In this document: positions 54,620 through 62,780 of the stretch, piece by piece
Numbering within the stretch: the stretch's first letter is position 1
How the letters are laid out: every line of letters starts with the position of its first letter
Assembly: GCF_001269905.1 (NCBI RefSeq)
Contig: NZ_LHVK01000022.1
Span: forward strand, 1-64,000
Length of the DNA stretch: 64,000 nt
Direction of reading: 5' to 3'
DNA from: Pseudomonas corrugata
GTDB lineage: Bacteria; Pseudomonadota; Gammaproteobacteria; Pseudomonadales; Pseudomonadaceae
Position numbers and translations under genes: made by a program
Notes under the pieces: model-generated
What the model was told of the DNA's origin: nothing
Database searches by the model: none
The model's input: only the letters and a program-made list of their open reading frames with translations

Positions 54620-55183
54620 TCAAAGCATGCGACGCAGAACGTCTTTTTCTGGATCCCGGTCGAGGAACCGATGCTTGAGAGCGCCGGCGATGTGCAGCAG
54701 TATCAGGACGAGCAGGGAATAGGCGAGTACTTTGTGCAGCCACTGGAACACGACGAACCAATCATCATTTTTCGGGAGCAGCTCCGGGAGGTTGACCCCG
54801 AAGAAGAACACCCCGTCACTCATCGTGTAGGTGCTCGACATGGAGTAACCCATCAACGGCACGATCACCAGCAGCCCATACATGACCCGTTGCACCAGGT
54901 TTGACATCACCTGTTCAGGCCCGGTCAGCGTGTGCAGCGGCTTCGGCAACCTGGGCGTCATGTAGCGCAGGGCGATCTGGACCAGCACCACCATGAACGT
55001 CAACACGCCGAAGGATTTGTGCCAGGGGTAATAGAGTTCGTACTTGCTTGCCACTTCATCATTCATCCCGGTCATGTGCCAGCCTGCCCAGAGGAGACCG
55101 GCTACGAGCACGGCACGCACCCAGTGCAACAGCAGCAGGGACGTTGGATACCGATCAATTATCTCTTGATTTGTGGTGTTCAT
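54620..55183 (-). CDS. Cytochrome b561
   Basis: A 187-residue inner-membrane di-heme protein with four helices. Heme-ligand histidines are seen at His20 (LLHWVR), His55 (PWHKSFG), His150 (WLHKVLAY) and His164 (LLHIAGALKHRF), as in E. coli CybB. It transfers electrons from quinol, for example to superoxide. ATG 55183 (MNTTNQE) is chosen over 55213. It stands alone between the lipoproteins and the ALDH gene, with a gap of about 105 bp on each side in which I see nothing definite. Confidence 0.9.
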   Translation of the reverse strand: MNTTNQEIIDRYPTSLLLLHWVRAVLVAGLLWAGWHMTGMNDEVASKYELYYPWHKSFGVLTFMVVLVQIALRYMTPRLPKPLHTLTGPEQVMSNLVQRVMYGLLVIVPLMGYSMSSTYTMSDGVFFFGVNLPELLPKNDDWFVVFQWLHKVLAYSLLVLILLHIAGALKHRFLDRDPEKDVLRRML

Positions 55184-55288
55184 CGCAGTCGCCTCATCAA
55201 TCGTCAAAGACATCGGGAACGCACTTGAACCACCACCCTCGGCACCTCGCAGGGTTTGGAGGGTGGTTCGCTCAGTGCAATATTGTTC

Positions 55289-56743
55289 TCAGGCCGGTAG
55301 CAGTACGGTAATGACCTTCTCCTCGGTGTAGGCCAGTGCGCCGCTGAACCCTCCTTCACGGCCAATGCCGCTGTCCTTGACGCCGCCCCAGGGCAGGTTG
55401 GCGTCCAGCGGGCTCCAGCAGTTGATGCCTACGGCACCGGCCTTCACCGCAGCGGCCACGCGATGCGCTCGCACCAGGTCGCTCGTCCACACCGTGGCGG
55501 CGAGACCATAGCTGGAATCGTTGGCCAGCGCGACAGCCTCATCTTCGGTGTCGAAGACGATCACCGTGCCGACCGGGCCGAAGATCTCGTCCCGGGCGAT
55601 CGCCATGTCATTGCGGGCATTGGCGAAAATCGTCGGCCGCACGAACCAACCTTGCTCAGGGTTCGATACACCACCGGCCAGCAGCGTAGCGCCTTGATCG
55701 ATGCCCAGTTGGATGTAGCGGTTGACCCGATCGAACTGCGCTTTCTTGGCCACCGGTCCCATCTGCACGTCGGGCTGCCGGGGGTCACCCACCTTGACGG
55801 CACACGCGGCATTGGCAAGCGCGGCGGCGAAACGCTCTGCGAGGCTGCGCTGGACCAGGATGCGCGAACCGGCGGCACAGACCTGGCCCTGGTTGGCGAA
55901 CAGGCCGAGGGTACAACCAAACAGCGCATCGTCGAAGGAGGCGTCATCGAAGACAATCTGCGGGCTCTTGCCGCCCAGCTCCAGTGCCACGCGCTTGAAC
56001 AGTACACCGGCAGTGCGCTGGATCTCGCGTCCGGCCTCGGGGCTGCCGGTGAAGCTGATCTTGGCGACATCCGGGTGCTCGCACAGGGCACGGCCGACTT
56101 CATTGCCGTAACCGGTGACCACGTTGATCACACCGTCGGGAAAGCCCGCTTCCTGGGCCAGGGCCGCCAGGTGCAGGGCTGACTGCGGCGTTTCTTCCGA
56201 CGGTTTGATCACCACGGTGCAACCTGCCGCCAACAACGCGGCGAGTTTCCAGACCGTGATCATCAGCGGTGAATTCCAAGGCACGATGGCCCCGACCACG
56301 CCCACCGGTTCGCGTACCGTGTACGAGAGGGTCTTGGTGCCAAAGTAGCCACCGGAAGGGATGGTGCGACCTTCGAACTGGTTGGCCCAGCCGGCGGCGG
56401 CACGCAAGTTGGCGAGCACGTTGGGAATGTCCAGGCGACGCGGCTCGATCGGCGAGCGCCCGATGGCGTCGGCGTCCATGTCGGCGAGCAAGTCGGTGTC
56501 GCGTTCCACCAGGTCCGCCAGCTTCAGCAGCAGCCGGCCGCGCTGGGCTCCGTCGAGCTGGCTCCAGGCGCCACCTTCAAGCTGCTTGCGCGCCGCTGCC
56601 ACGGCGCGGTTCACGTCCTCGGCCGTACCGCGCGCGGCGCTGCCGTAGACCTGTTCCGTCACGGGGTTGATGAGGTTCGTTCGACGGCCGTCGGAGGCCT
56701 CGAAGGAGCCGCCTTCGATGAAGTGATTCAGATGCTGTGTCAT
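55289..56743 (-). CDS. Aldehyde dehydrogenase (betaine/gamma-aminobutyraldehyde-like)
   Basis: A 484-residue ALDH: VPWNSPLMITVWK (cofactor loop), FTGSPEAGREI, LELGGKSPQ with the base Glu and NQGQVCAAGSR with the catalytic Cys (about 286). Its C-terminal half (WGGVKDSGIGREGGF) is of the betaine/aminobutyraldehyde-type group. It is downstream of the aminotransferase at 56787 in the same direction, 43 bp apart, and would oxidise the aldehyde formed. The start may be 56743 (MTQHLN) or 56755 (MDPNMT); neither has a clear ribosome site. Confidence 0.88.
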   Translation of the reverse strand: MTQHLNHFIEGGSFEASDGRRTNLINPVTEQVYGSAARGTAEDVNRAVAAARKQLEGGAWSQLDGAQRGRLLLKLADLVERDTDLLADMDADAIGRSPIEPRRLDIPNVLANLRAAAGWANQFEGRTIPSGGYFGTKTLSYTVREPVGVVGAIVPWNSPLMITVWKLAALLAAGCTVVIKPSEETPQSALHLAALAQEAGFPDGVINVVTGYGNEVGRALCEHPDVAKISFTGSPEAGREIQRTAGVLFKRVALELGGKSPQIVFDDASFDDALFGCTLGLFANQGQVCAAGSRILVQRSLAERFAAALANAACAVKVGDPRQPDVQMGPVAKKAQFDRVNRYIQLGIDQGATLLAGGVSNPEQGWFVRPTIFANARNDMAIARDEIFGPVGTVIVFDTEDEAVALANDSSYGLAATVWTSDLVRAHRVAAAVKAGAVGINCWSPLDANLPWGGVKDSGIGREGGFSGALAYTEEKVITVLLPA

Positions 56744-56786
56744 GTTTGGATCCATGAATGTTGTGCAGTGGTCAGGTAGACCCGTT

Positions 56787-58163
56787 TCATGCCTTGAGCG
56801 AGGCCAGGGCGTCGCCGAAGATGTCCAGCGCCTTGAAGAACAGCGAGCGCGAGATCGTCAGCGAAGGCATGACACGCATCACGTTGCTGTAGCGACCGCA
56901 GGGGATCATCAGCACGCCGTGGTTCAGCAGGTAGCCCATGAGTTGGCCGATCCTGGCGCCTTCCAGCGGTGCCTTGGTGGCCGGGTCTTCAACCAGTTCG
57001 ATGCCGATCATCAGGCCGCGGCCGCGCACCTCACCCACGAACGGGCTGTTGAAGCCACGGATACGTTCCTGCGCTTCCAGCCCCAGGGTGTGCGCACGGT
57101 TGAGCAGATCGAGCTCTGGATCCTGCAGGATGCTGATGTTGGTCAACGCCACGGCGGCGGACAACGAGTTGGCAGCGAAGGTGTTGGGCACCGAGCCGTC
57201 AGGAATCGCAGCGGCCAGGTCCGAGCGCATGATCAGGCCCGCCATGGGCAGGTCGCTGCCGATGCCTTTGCCGAACGTGAGCATGTCGGGTTTGACGCCC
57301 GAGTGTTCAACTGCCCACATCTTGCCTGTCCGCCCGGCGCCGGATTGCACTTCATCGACGATCAGCAGCGCGCCGCTGCGGTCGCAGGCCTTGCGCAAGA
57401 GCTGCAGGAACTCAGGCGAGGGAGGCACGTAGCCGCCTTCGCCCTGTACGGGCTCGACGATCACGGCGGCGACGTCATCGGCGGCGGTGTAGGGAGTGTT
57501 CAGCAAGTAGTCCACGTAATCGCCGGCGATCTGCTCGGCGCTTTTGTGGGTGGTATCGAACGGGAAACGGTAGGCATAAGGGTAGGGCGCGTGAATGACA
57601 CCGCCCATCATGGCGCCGTAGCCCTTGCGGTAGGCCGTACCTGTCGTCAGCGCGCCTGATGCGTTCCACACGCCATGGTAGCCTCCATGGAAGGCGATGA
57701 TCTGGTGCCGGCCGGTGATGCGCTTGGCGAACTTGACCGCGGCCTCCAATGCATCGCTGCCGCTTTGGGTAAAGAATGTGGTGCAATCGCCGCGCAAGCC
57801 ATCGGGCGCGATCTCGGATATCTTGGCTGCCAGCTCGGTGCGTCGGGTGCTGTTGACTTCCAGGGCGTGCATCAACACTTCGGACTGTTCGCGGATGGCC
57901 TGTACCACTTTCGGGTGGCAGCGGCCCACGCTGCTGACGCCCACGCCGGCGGACAGGTCGATGTAGGTGTTGCCGTCCGGATCCTTGAAGGTCGCGCCGA
58001 ACGCCCGGTCCATGGCCACCGGCATGCGTCCGCCGCCGCGGGCCATGGACTCGGTACGCGCCGACAACGCCAGGGCTTCGCGGGTCATGGGACCGGGGAG
58101 GGTGCTGGAAATAATCCGCGGGGCATCCGCGAAGTGGAGGGATTCAAGTTTGGCTTCACTCAT
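56787..58163 (-). CDS. Class III aminotransferase
   Basis: A 458-residue PLP enzyme of the 4-aminobutyrate/diaminobutyrate class. GSDALEAAVKFAKRI (about 131) and YHGVWNASG bind the cofactor phosphate and ring, LIVDEVQSGAGRTG holds the Asp, and the Schiff-base Lys is in TFGKGIGSDLPMAG (about 290). ATG 58163 with GAGAGA is chosen; the frame runs open to 58343 into the divergent promoter. It is paired with the ALDH below and with the AraC gene across a 206-bp gap. It is unlike the aminotransferase at 33612 in detail, so the two modules probably serve different amines. Confidence 0.88.
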   Translation of the reverse strand: MSEAKLESLHFADAPRIISSTLPGPMTREALALSARTESMARGGGRMPVAMDRAFGATFKDPDGNTYIDLSAGVGVSSVGRCHPKVVQAIREQSEVLMHALEVNSTRRTELAAKISEIAPDGLRGDCTTFFTQSGSDALEAAVKFAKRITGRHQIIAFHGGYHGVWNASGALTTGTAYRKGYGAMMGGVIHAPYPYAYRFPFDTTHKSAEQIAGDYVDYLLNTPYTAADDVAAVIVEPVQGEGGYVPPSPEFLQLLRKACDRSGALLIVDEVQSGAGRTGKMWAVEHSGVKPDMLTFGKGIGSDLPMAGLIMRSDLAAAIPDGSVPNTFAANSLSAAVALTNISILQDPELDLLNRAHTLGLEAQERIRGFNSPFVGEVRGRGLMIGIELVEDPATKAPLEGARIGQLMGYLLNHGVLMIPCGRYSNVMRVMPSLTISRSLFFKALDIFGDALASLKA

Positions 58164-58283
58164 GACGGTCTCTCTGGATGTCGATTGGAGTGTGCCGATC
58201 ATCTCCAGCGCGCCTCCCCAAGCGGTAGCCCGAATCGGCACATGGGTGAATTGCGCCGAAGGTGGAGAGTGATATTCTGCTAT

Positions 58284-58301
58284 GGAATTTTTCGAAATTC
58301 C
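58284..58301. promoter_or_regulatory. Perfect GGAATTT-TTCG-AAATTCC hairpin/operator
   Basis: A 7-bp perfect palindrome with a TTCG centre lies in the 206-bp gap between the divergent aminotransferase and AraC genes, 68 bp before the AraC start. In RNA it would be a stable UUCG-capped hairpin in the AraC leader; in DNA it could be a regulator site. Which one is right cannot be told here. Confidence 0.4.
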
Positions 58302-58369
58302 TTTAATGTGCGAATATCGGTCAAGAAGGCAGGATAAGAACAATAATATTTGAGAGGCTTTCGCGTATT

Positions 58370-59332
58370 ATGAGAAATATTCACATAAACCACTTTCGCG
58401 ACGTCCACCTCCATGCCGCTACCGTCCAGGAGTGGAGTCAGGACTACAACCAGCTCACCGCCGGTTCGGCCGAAAGTACGCTCATGCAGCTGACCACTGC
58501 CCATTGCCACGTCTTTCGCGAGCAGATCAACCAGCGTGTCGTGCAGCACGGCGTGGCTCCTCGAGGCAAAATGTGTTTCGCGGTGCCGATCAACGTCCCG
58601 GGCGCGATTCGGATGCAAGGGCGCGACGTGGACGACAGCAGCCTGTTCTTTCTTCACGGCGGTGAGGAGTTCATGTTCCATATGCCGATGGGCATGGAGC
58701 TGCTTTCAATCACCTTCGAGCGAGAGTTGTTCGAGCAGGCGCTGGCGCAAACGGCCTCGGCGAAGGACATCAGCCAGCTGCTGCGTCAACCGGTGATCAG
58801 GGTTTCCACGCCGCACTTCGCGCAGGCGCGTCGGCGGTTGCTGGCGATATTCTCCCAGGCCCTGGTGAACGAAGAGCTCGACTATGTGTGGGAACAGGAG
58901 CTGGAACAGGCGATGCTCGGCGAGATGCTGCAGCTCATGACCGATCCGGCCTGCGACAAATACCAACGCACCACGAGCTCCACCCGTAGCTTCATTGTCG
59001 AGAAATGCCACCGTCTGACCACTGCCGAAATGAACAACGTGCCCAGCGTGGATGAGTTGTGCCAGCGCCTGCAGGTGAGTCGGCGTACCGTGCAGAACAG
59101 CTTCCGTGCGGTGGCCGAGACGACGCCGCTGAACTACCTGCGCTCGGTCAGGCTGAACGGTGTGCGCCGCACCTTGATGTCCACCCAGGCGTCGCATCTG
59201 TCGATTGGCGATGCCGCTGCCCAGTGGGGCTTTTATCACCTGAGCCACTTCGCGGCGGAGTACCAGGAACTGTTCGCGGAGCTGCCGTCTCATACCCAGC
59301 GCGCGGCCATTCCCGAGTGCGCCCTCGCCTGA
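58370..59332 (+). CDS. AraC-family regulator, EutR-like (copy 2)
   Basis: A 320-residue regulator with a beta-rich sensor in the first 200 residues (INQRVVQHGVAPRGKMCFAV) and a C-terminal double HTH: VDELCQRLQVSRRTVQNSFR and AAQWGFYHLSHFAAEYQELF, leading to the short tail HTQRAAIPE. It shares the build and many residues with the regulator at 46795. Divergent from the aminotransferase/ALDH pair and upstream of the second permease, it is the natural activator of this amine module. Confidence 0.87.
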   Translation: MRNIHINHFRDVHLHAATVQEWSQDYNQLTAGSAESTLMQLTTAHCHVFREQINQRVVQHGVAPRGKMCFAVPINVPGAIRMQGRDVDDSSLFFLHGGEEFMFHMPMGMELLSITFERELFEQALAQTASAKDISQLLRQPVIRVSTPHFAQARRRLLAIFSQALVNEELDYVWEQELEQAMLGEMLQLMTDPACDKYQRTTSSTRSFIVEKCHRLTTAEMNNVPSVDELCQRLQVSRRTVQNSFRAVAETTPLNYLRSVRLNGVRRTLMSTQASHLSIGDAAAQWGFYHLSHFAAEYQELFAELPSHTQRAAIPECALA

Positions 59333-59644
59333 GCAACACAACCCCTGTGGCGAGGGGATTTATCCCCGCTGGGCTGCGTAGCGGCCCCCATAAGGCTGGT
59401 GATAGTTGGCTGATACTCCACAAAACAGGGTTTGGGGCTGCTTCGCAGCCCAGCGGGGATAAATCCCCTCGCCACGGTTTTTGTGGGAAGGGCTGTCTGA
59501 TGACCGATTTGGGTTACTGGGGCGTTGATGGGCAGGCATAGGATCGAACCCGGCGTGCAACAAGAACAATAAGCCATTCGGTGCCGGTGAACGGATGACT
59601 GCATCGATCCCACAGCGACTGCCTCATACAATAAGGTCAAGCAC
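59333..59644 (+). promoter_or_regulatory. Intergenic region with long repeat and leader of the second APC permease
   Basis: The 312 bp hold no gene. The first half is the 32-bp-arm inverted repeat listed separately. The second half shares blocks with the leader of permease A: GGCATAGGATCGA (59535) and CCTCATACAATAAGGT (59622-59637). A promoter is presumed around the first block; AAGGT is the ribosome site. GGATCGAACCC (59541-59551) looks like a tRNA T-loop on the other strand, but no tRNA body surrounds it. Confidence 0.5.
59347..59475. repeat. Perfect 32-bp inverted repeat, second repeat family
   Basis: Arms 59347-59378 and 59444-59475 are exact reverse complements (outer end GTGGCGAGGGGATTTATCCC, inner end GGGCTGCG) with a 65-base loop, followed by GGTTTTTGTGGG. 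This is another Pseudomonas intergenic repeat family, unlike the REP of the other gaps. It lies 14 bp after the AraC stop and can act as its transcript end. Confidence 0.85.
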
Positions 59645-61093
59645 ATGAGTGTATCTCTCCCGGTCAACAGCTCCACGGAGCTCAAGCGTGGTGCCTTGGG
59701 TGTCGGCTTCATCATTTTCTTCGTGGTGTCGGCGGCGAGCCCGCTGAGTGTCATCGCCGGTGGCTTCCCCATTGGCATCATGCTGGGTAACGGCGCCGGT
59801 ACACCGGCGTTGCTGATCCTGGCCTTGCTGGTGTTGTTGATGTTCTCGGTGGGCTACACCACCATGTCCCGGCACGTCACCAATGCCGGTGGTTTCTACG
59901 CGTTCACCTCCCGTGGCCTGGGTGGCCTGGCGGGTGGTGCGGCAGGGGTGTTGGCGATGTTTGCCTACAACATCCTTCAGGTGGGGTTGTACGGCATGTT
60001 CGGCGGCGTGGTCAGCGGCACCATGGCCAGCGTGTTTGGCCTGGAACTGCCCTGGTGGGCTTATTCGTTGATGGCAATGGCCAGCGTCGCGATCCTGGGG
60101 TATCGCAAGATCGATCTCTCGGCCCGGGTGCTGTCGGTCATCGTGATTGCCGAGTACCTGGCGATCCTGAGCCTGGACTTCGCCATCCTCAGCACGGGCG
60201 GCGACAGTGGCGTCAATCTCGACGCGTTCGATCGCAGCCACGTGTTCAGCGGCACGCCGTCGATCGGCCTGCTGTTCTGCTTCGCCGCGTTCATCGGTTT
60301 CGAGGCCACGACCATCTATGGCGAAGAAGCCAGGAACCCGCAACGGACGATTCCGATTGCCACCTACTGCTCGGTACTGCTGATCGGCGGGTTTTATGCG
60401 CTGTCGGTCTGGTCGATGGTGGTGGGGGTGGGCGCGGACAAGATCGTGCCGATGCTGCAGGCCCTGCAGGATCCCACGACCTTTATCTACGGCATGTCCG
60501 ATCACTTTGTCGGCCCGCACCTGACCCAGATTATCCGGGTGCTGTTCATGGTCAGTATCTATGCCGGGCTGCTGGCCTTTCATAACGCCGCCGCCCGTTA
60601 CTTCTACGCCATCGGACGCGACGGGCTGTTGCCGCGCCAACTGGGAACGACTCATCGGGTCCACCAGAGTCCCCATATGGGCTCTGCCTTGCAGAGCTTG
60701 ATTTCTGCGGTGGTGGTGCTGATTTTCGCCGCCATGGATGCCGATCCGATCCTGCAGTTGTTTGCCTGGCTGTCCAACCTGGCCACGCTGTGCGTGATCC
60801 TGCTGATGGCGCTCACGTCCGCCGCGGTATTTGCCTTTTCCCGCAGCCACCCCGAGCTGAGGCTCGGACTCTGGCGTGGGGGGATCTTTCCCGCGCTATC
60901 CTGCCTGGTCCTGTTGGCGGTCCTGATCATCGCGGTGCTGCATTTCGATGTGCTGACAGGCGCCAGCCAGACCTTGTCCTATGGCCTCTGCGCGATTATC
61001 CCCGCAGCTTTGCTGGCTGGAGTGTTCCTGGCGGCTCGACTGCGCAAGAGCGCCCCGGAGCGGTATCTGGCATTGGGGAGCCACAAGCTCTAG
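59645..61093 (+). CDS. APC-superfamily amino acid/amine permease, copy B
   Basis: A 482-residue permease with 12 predicted helices, the same length as copy A at 30642 and, by eye, about nine in ten residues the same. It starts MSVSLPVNSSTELKRG where A has MSVSFPISSSTELKRG, and both end ALGSHKL. The motif FEATTIYGEEARNP in helix 6 is kept. Most differences are conservative and in loops near the C-terminus (for example FAFSRSHPELRLG). Its position next to the amine module of 55289-59332 suggests both modules use nearly the same imported compound type. Confidence 0.9.
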   Translation: MSVSLPVNSSTELKRGALGVGFIIFFVVSAASPLSVIAGGFPIGIMLGNGAGTPALLILALLVLLMFSVGYTTMSRHVTNAGGFYAFTSRGLGGLAGGAAGVLAMFAYNILQVGLYGMFGGVVSGTMASVFGLELPWWAYSLMAMASVAILGYRKIDLSARVLSVIVIAEYLAILSLDFAILSTGGDSGVNLDAFDRSHVFSGTPSIGLLFCFAAFIGFEATTIYGEEARNPQRTIPIATYCSVLLIGGFYALSVWSMVVGVGADKIVPMLQALQDPTTFIYGMSDHFVGPHLTQIIRVLFMVSIYAGLLAFHNAAARYFYAIGRDGLLPRQLGTTHRVHQSPHMGSALQSLISAVVVLIFAAMDADPILQLFAWLSNLATLCVILLMALTSAAVFAFSRSHPELRLGLWRGGIFPALSCLVLLAVLIIAVLHFDVLTGASQTLSYGLCAIIPAALLAGVFLAARLRKSAPERYLALGSHKL

Positions 61094-61097
61094 GAGG

Positions 61098-61967
61098 TCA
61101 CAGGTGCTGCTTCAGGACGCGTATAAACTCAAGGGCCAGTTGCGAAGGTTCTTCCTGGGTAGGCAGCAGCAAGGCAATCTCGTACTTGATGGCGGGCTTG
61201 AAGGGTTTCAGGACCAGGTTGCGGGCGAAGGGACGGCTGACCACCGGATCGACCATACCGACGCCCATTCCGGAGCGGACCAGTTCGCATGCTGTCGCAA
61301 AGAACTCTGTCTCGGCCACCACGTTCCAGGATGACCCGTACGCCGAAAACGCCATTGCCAGTTGCTGGTAGAGGGGGTCGCCCTTGAACAGCGAAACGAA
61401 CGGCACGCCATCCAGCTCCGCCGGGGTAATCATGTCCAATGCTGCCAGCGGGTGATCGGCAGGCATCATGCACTGGCATTCATAGGCAATCACCTCCATG
61501 CGGGACGTCGGATAGTCGAGCGGCAGCTCGGCAATGGCCAGGTCGAATTGCTGCGTCGTGATCAACTCACGAACGGACTGGGAGTTGCGGGTGATGACCT
61601 TGAGCTCCAGGCCCGGGCGCTCCCTGGCGAATTCGGCCATCAGGCGTGGCAGCAAACTGATCGAGATGCTGGCGTAGGCGGCGATCGCCAGATGACCGCG
61701 CTTGCCCGTGCGGATTTCCTTGGCGATGCGTTGGGTTTTCTCCACGGCCTCCAGCGCCCGTTCCGCCTCGATGAAGAACAGCCGGGCTTCAGGGGTAGGT
61801 TGCAGGCGACCGCCCTTGCGCACGAACAGTTTGAGGCCGGTTTCATGTTCCAGGTTGGCGATGGTGCTGCTGATCGCCGGCTGGGAAATATTCAAGAGCT
61901 CCGCAGCGCGGGTCATCGTGCCGTGAATCATCAAGGTTCTGAAGCACTCGAGCTGGCGGATTCGCAT
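61098..61967 (-). CDS. LysR-family transcriptional regulator
   Basis: A 289-residue LysR: HTH in residues 1-58 (LECFRTLMIHGTMTRAAELL, then NISQPAISSTIANLE) and an effector domain with FVRKGGRLQPTPEA just after. It is close to OccR/NocR-type regulators of opine and arginine catabolism in general layout. It ends 4 bp after the permease stop (convergent) and is divergent from the DUF1989 gene, with 112 bp between starts, so it likely controls the DUF1989 gene. Confidence 0.9.
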   Translation of the reverse strand: MRIRQLECFRTLMIHGTMTRAAELLNISQPAISSTIANLEHETGLKLFVRKGGRLQPTPEARLFFIEAERALEAVEKTQRIAKEIRTGKRGHLAIAAYASISISLLPRLMAEFARERPGLELKVITRNSQSVRELITTQQFDLAIAELPLDYPTSRMEVIAYECQCMMPADHPLAALDMITPAELDGVPFVSLFKGDPLYQQLAMAFSAYGSSWNVVAETEFFATACELVRSGMGVGMVDPVVSRPFARNLVLKPFKPAIKYEIALLLPTQEEPSQLALEFIRVLKQHL

Positions 61968-62079
61968 GGGTTGACCTATAGATCCAACTTATACTGAAGC
62001 CACTTTATATTATTGGTTTGAGGTTTTCTTCTGTGTTTTCCTTGATAGCAGGCCCATCAGCGCAGAGGAAAACCGCGAC

Positions 62080-62694
62080 ATGAACACGATGACTTCGATG
62101 ACCCCCGGTGAGCGGCTTCTCCTGCCAGCGCGGCAGGGTGTAGCGCTACGGTTGAAGCAGGGGCAGACCCTCCAGGTGGTCAACACCCATGGCAAACAGG
62201 TGGTGGACACCTGGGCCTTCAACCCGGGCGACCTGCAGGAAGCCATGTCGATGGAGCACAGTCGTCCCTTCTGGTTGAAACTCAACCCACGGGAAGGCGA
62301 CAGCTTGCTGACCAACAAGCGTCGCAGGATCCTGACGCTGGTCGAGGACACGACGCCGGGCATCCACGACACCCTGGTCGCCGCCTGTGACCCGACCCGC
62401 TATGTTCAACTGGGCGTCGTCGGCCATCACGCCAGCTGCAACGAAAACCTCTTCCTGGCCCTGGAGGCCATCGGTCTGTTGGCGCCTGATACGCCGAGCC
62501 CCTTGAACCTCTTCATGAACGTCCCGGTGCGCGAAGATGGACGCATCGAGTTTGCCGAGCCTGTCAGCAAGCCAGGACAATATGTCTGCCTCAAAGCGGA
62601 AATGGACGCTATTGTGGTGCTGTCCGCCTGCCCTCAGGACGTGACGGCGGTAAACGGCATGCGGCCCCAGGACGTCCATTACCGCATCCTCTGA
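62080..62694 (+). CDS. DUF1989 (urea carboxylase-associated) protein
   Basis: A 204-residue protein of the DUF1989 family. Marks seen: VNTHGKQVVDTWAFNPGD (about 34-51), MEHSRPFWLKLNPREGD, then VGHHASCNENLFLALE and YVCLKAEMDAIVVLSACPQD. Two DUF1989 proteins together (CgdA/CgdB) form carboxyguanidine deiminase in guanidine use; here only one copy is present and no carboxylase lies nearby, so another amidine or amine-linked role is likely. Divergent LysR (61098) is the probable regulator. An inverted repeat follows its stop. Confidence 0.85.
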   Translation: MNTMTSMTPGERLLLPARQGVALRLKQGQTLQVVNTHGKQVVDTWAFNPGDLQEAMSMEHSRPFWLKLNPREGDSLLTNKRRRILTLVEDTTPGIHDTLVAACDPTRYVQLGVVGHHASCNENLFLALEAIGLLAPDTPSPLNLFMNVPVREDGRIEFAEPVSKPGQYVCLKAEMDAIVVLSACPQDVTAVNGMRPQDVHYRIL

Positions 62695-62705
62695 CGGATC
62701 GCCAA

Positions 62706-62734
62706 CCTGCTGGCACCTGTTGCTCGCCAGCAGG
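62706..62734. terminator. Hairpin after the DUF1989 gene
   Basis: CCTGCTGGC (62706-62714) and GCCAGCAGG (62726-62734) form a perfect 9-bp stem with an 11-base loop, 12 bp after the stop. There is no strong T-run, so it is a weak or Rho-assisted end. Confidence 0.5.
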
Positions 62735-62780
62735 ATACTGAATACGTCGCAAGCACCCCGTCGGGTGCCCGGAGAAAACC

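Noticed and set aside
58230-58265. GGCACATGGGTGAATTGC as a sigma-54 promoter
   Set aside because: The GG and GC are 16 bp apart instead of 12, so RNA polymerase with RpoN would not fit.
59535-59555. T-loop-like word GGATCGAACCC suggesting a tRNA or tRNA remnant
   Set aside because: No acceptor, D or anticodon arm could be folded around it. A similar word is in the leader of permease A, so it is part of the conserved leader.
30642-61093. Reading the two permease-containing modules as one simple duplication
   Set aside because: Only the permeases and leaders match closely. The two aldehyde dehydrogenases and two aminotransferases belong to different subgroups and stand in different order and strand.
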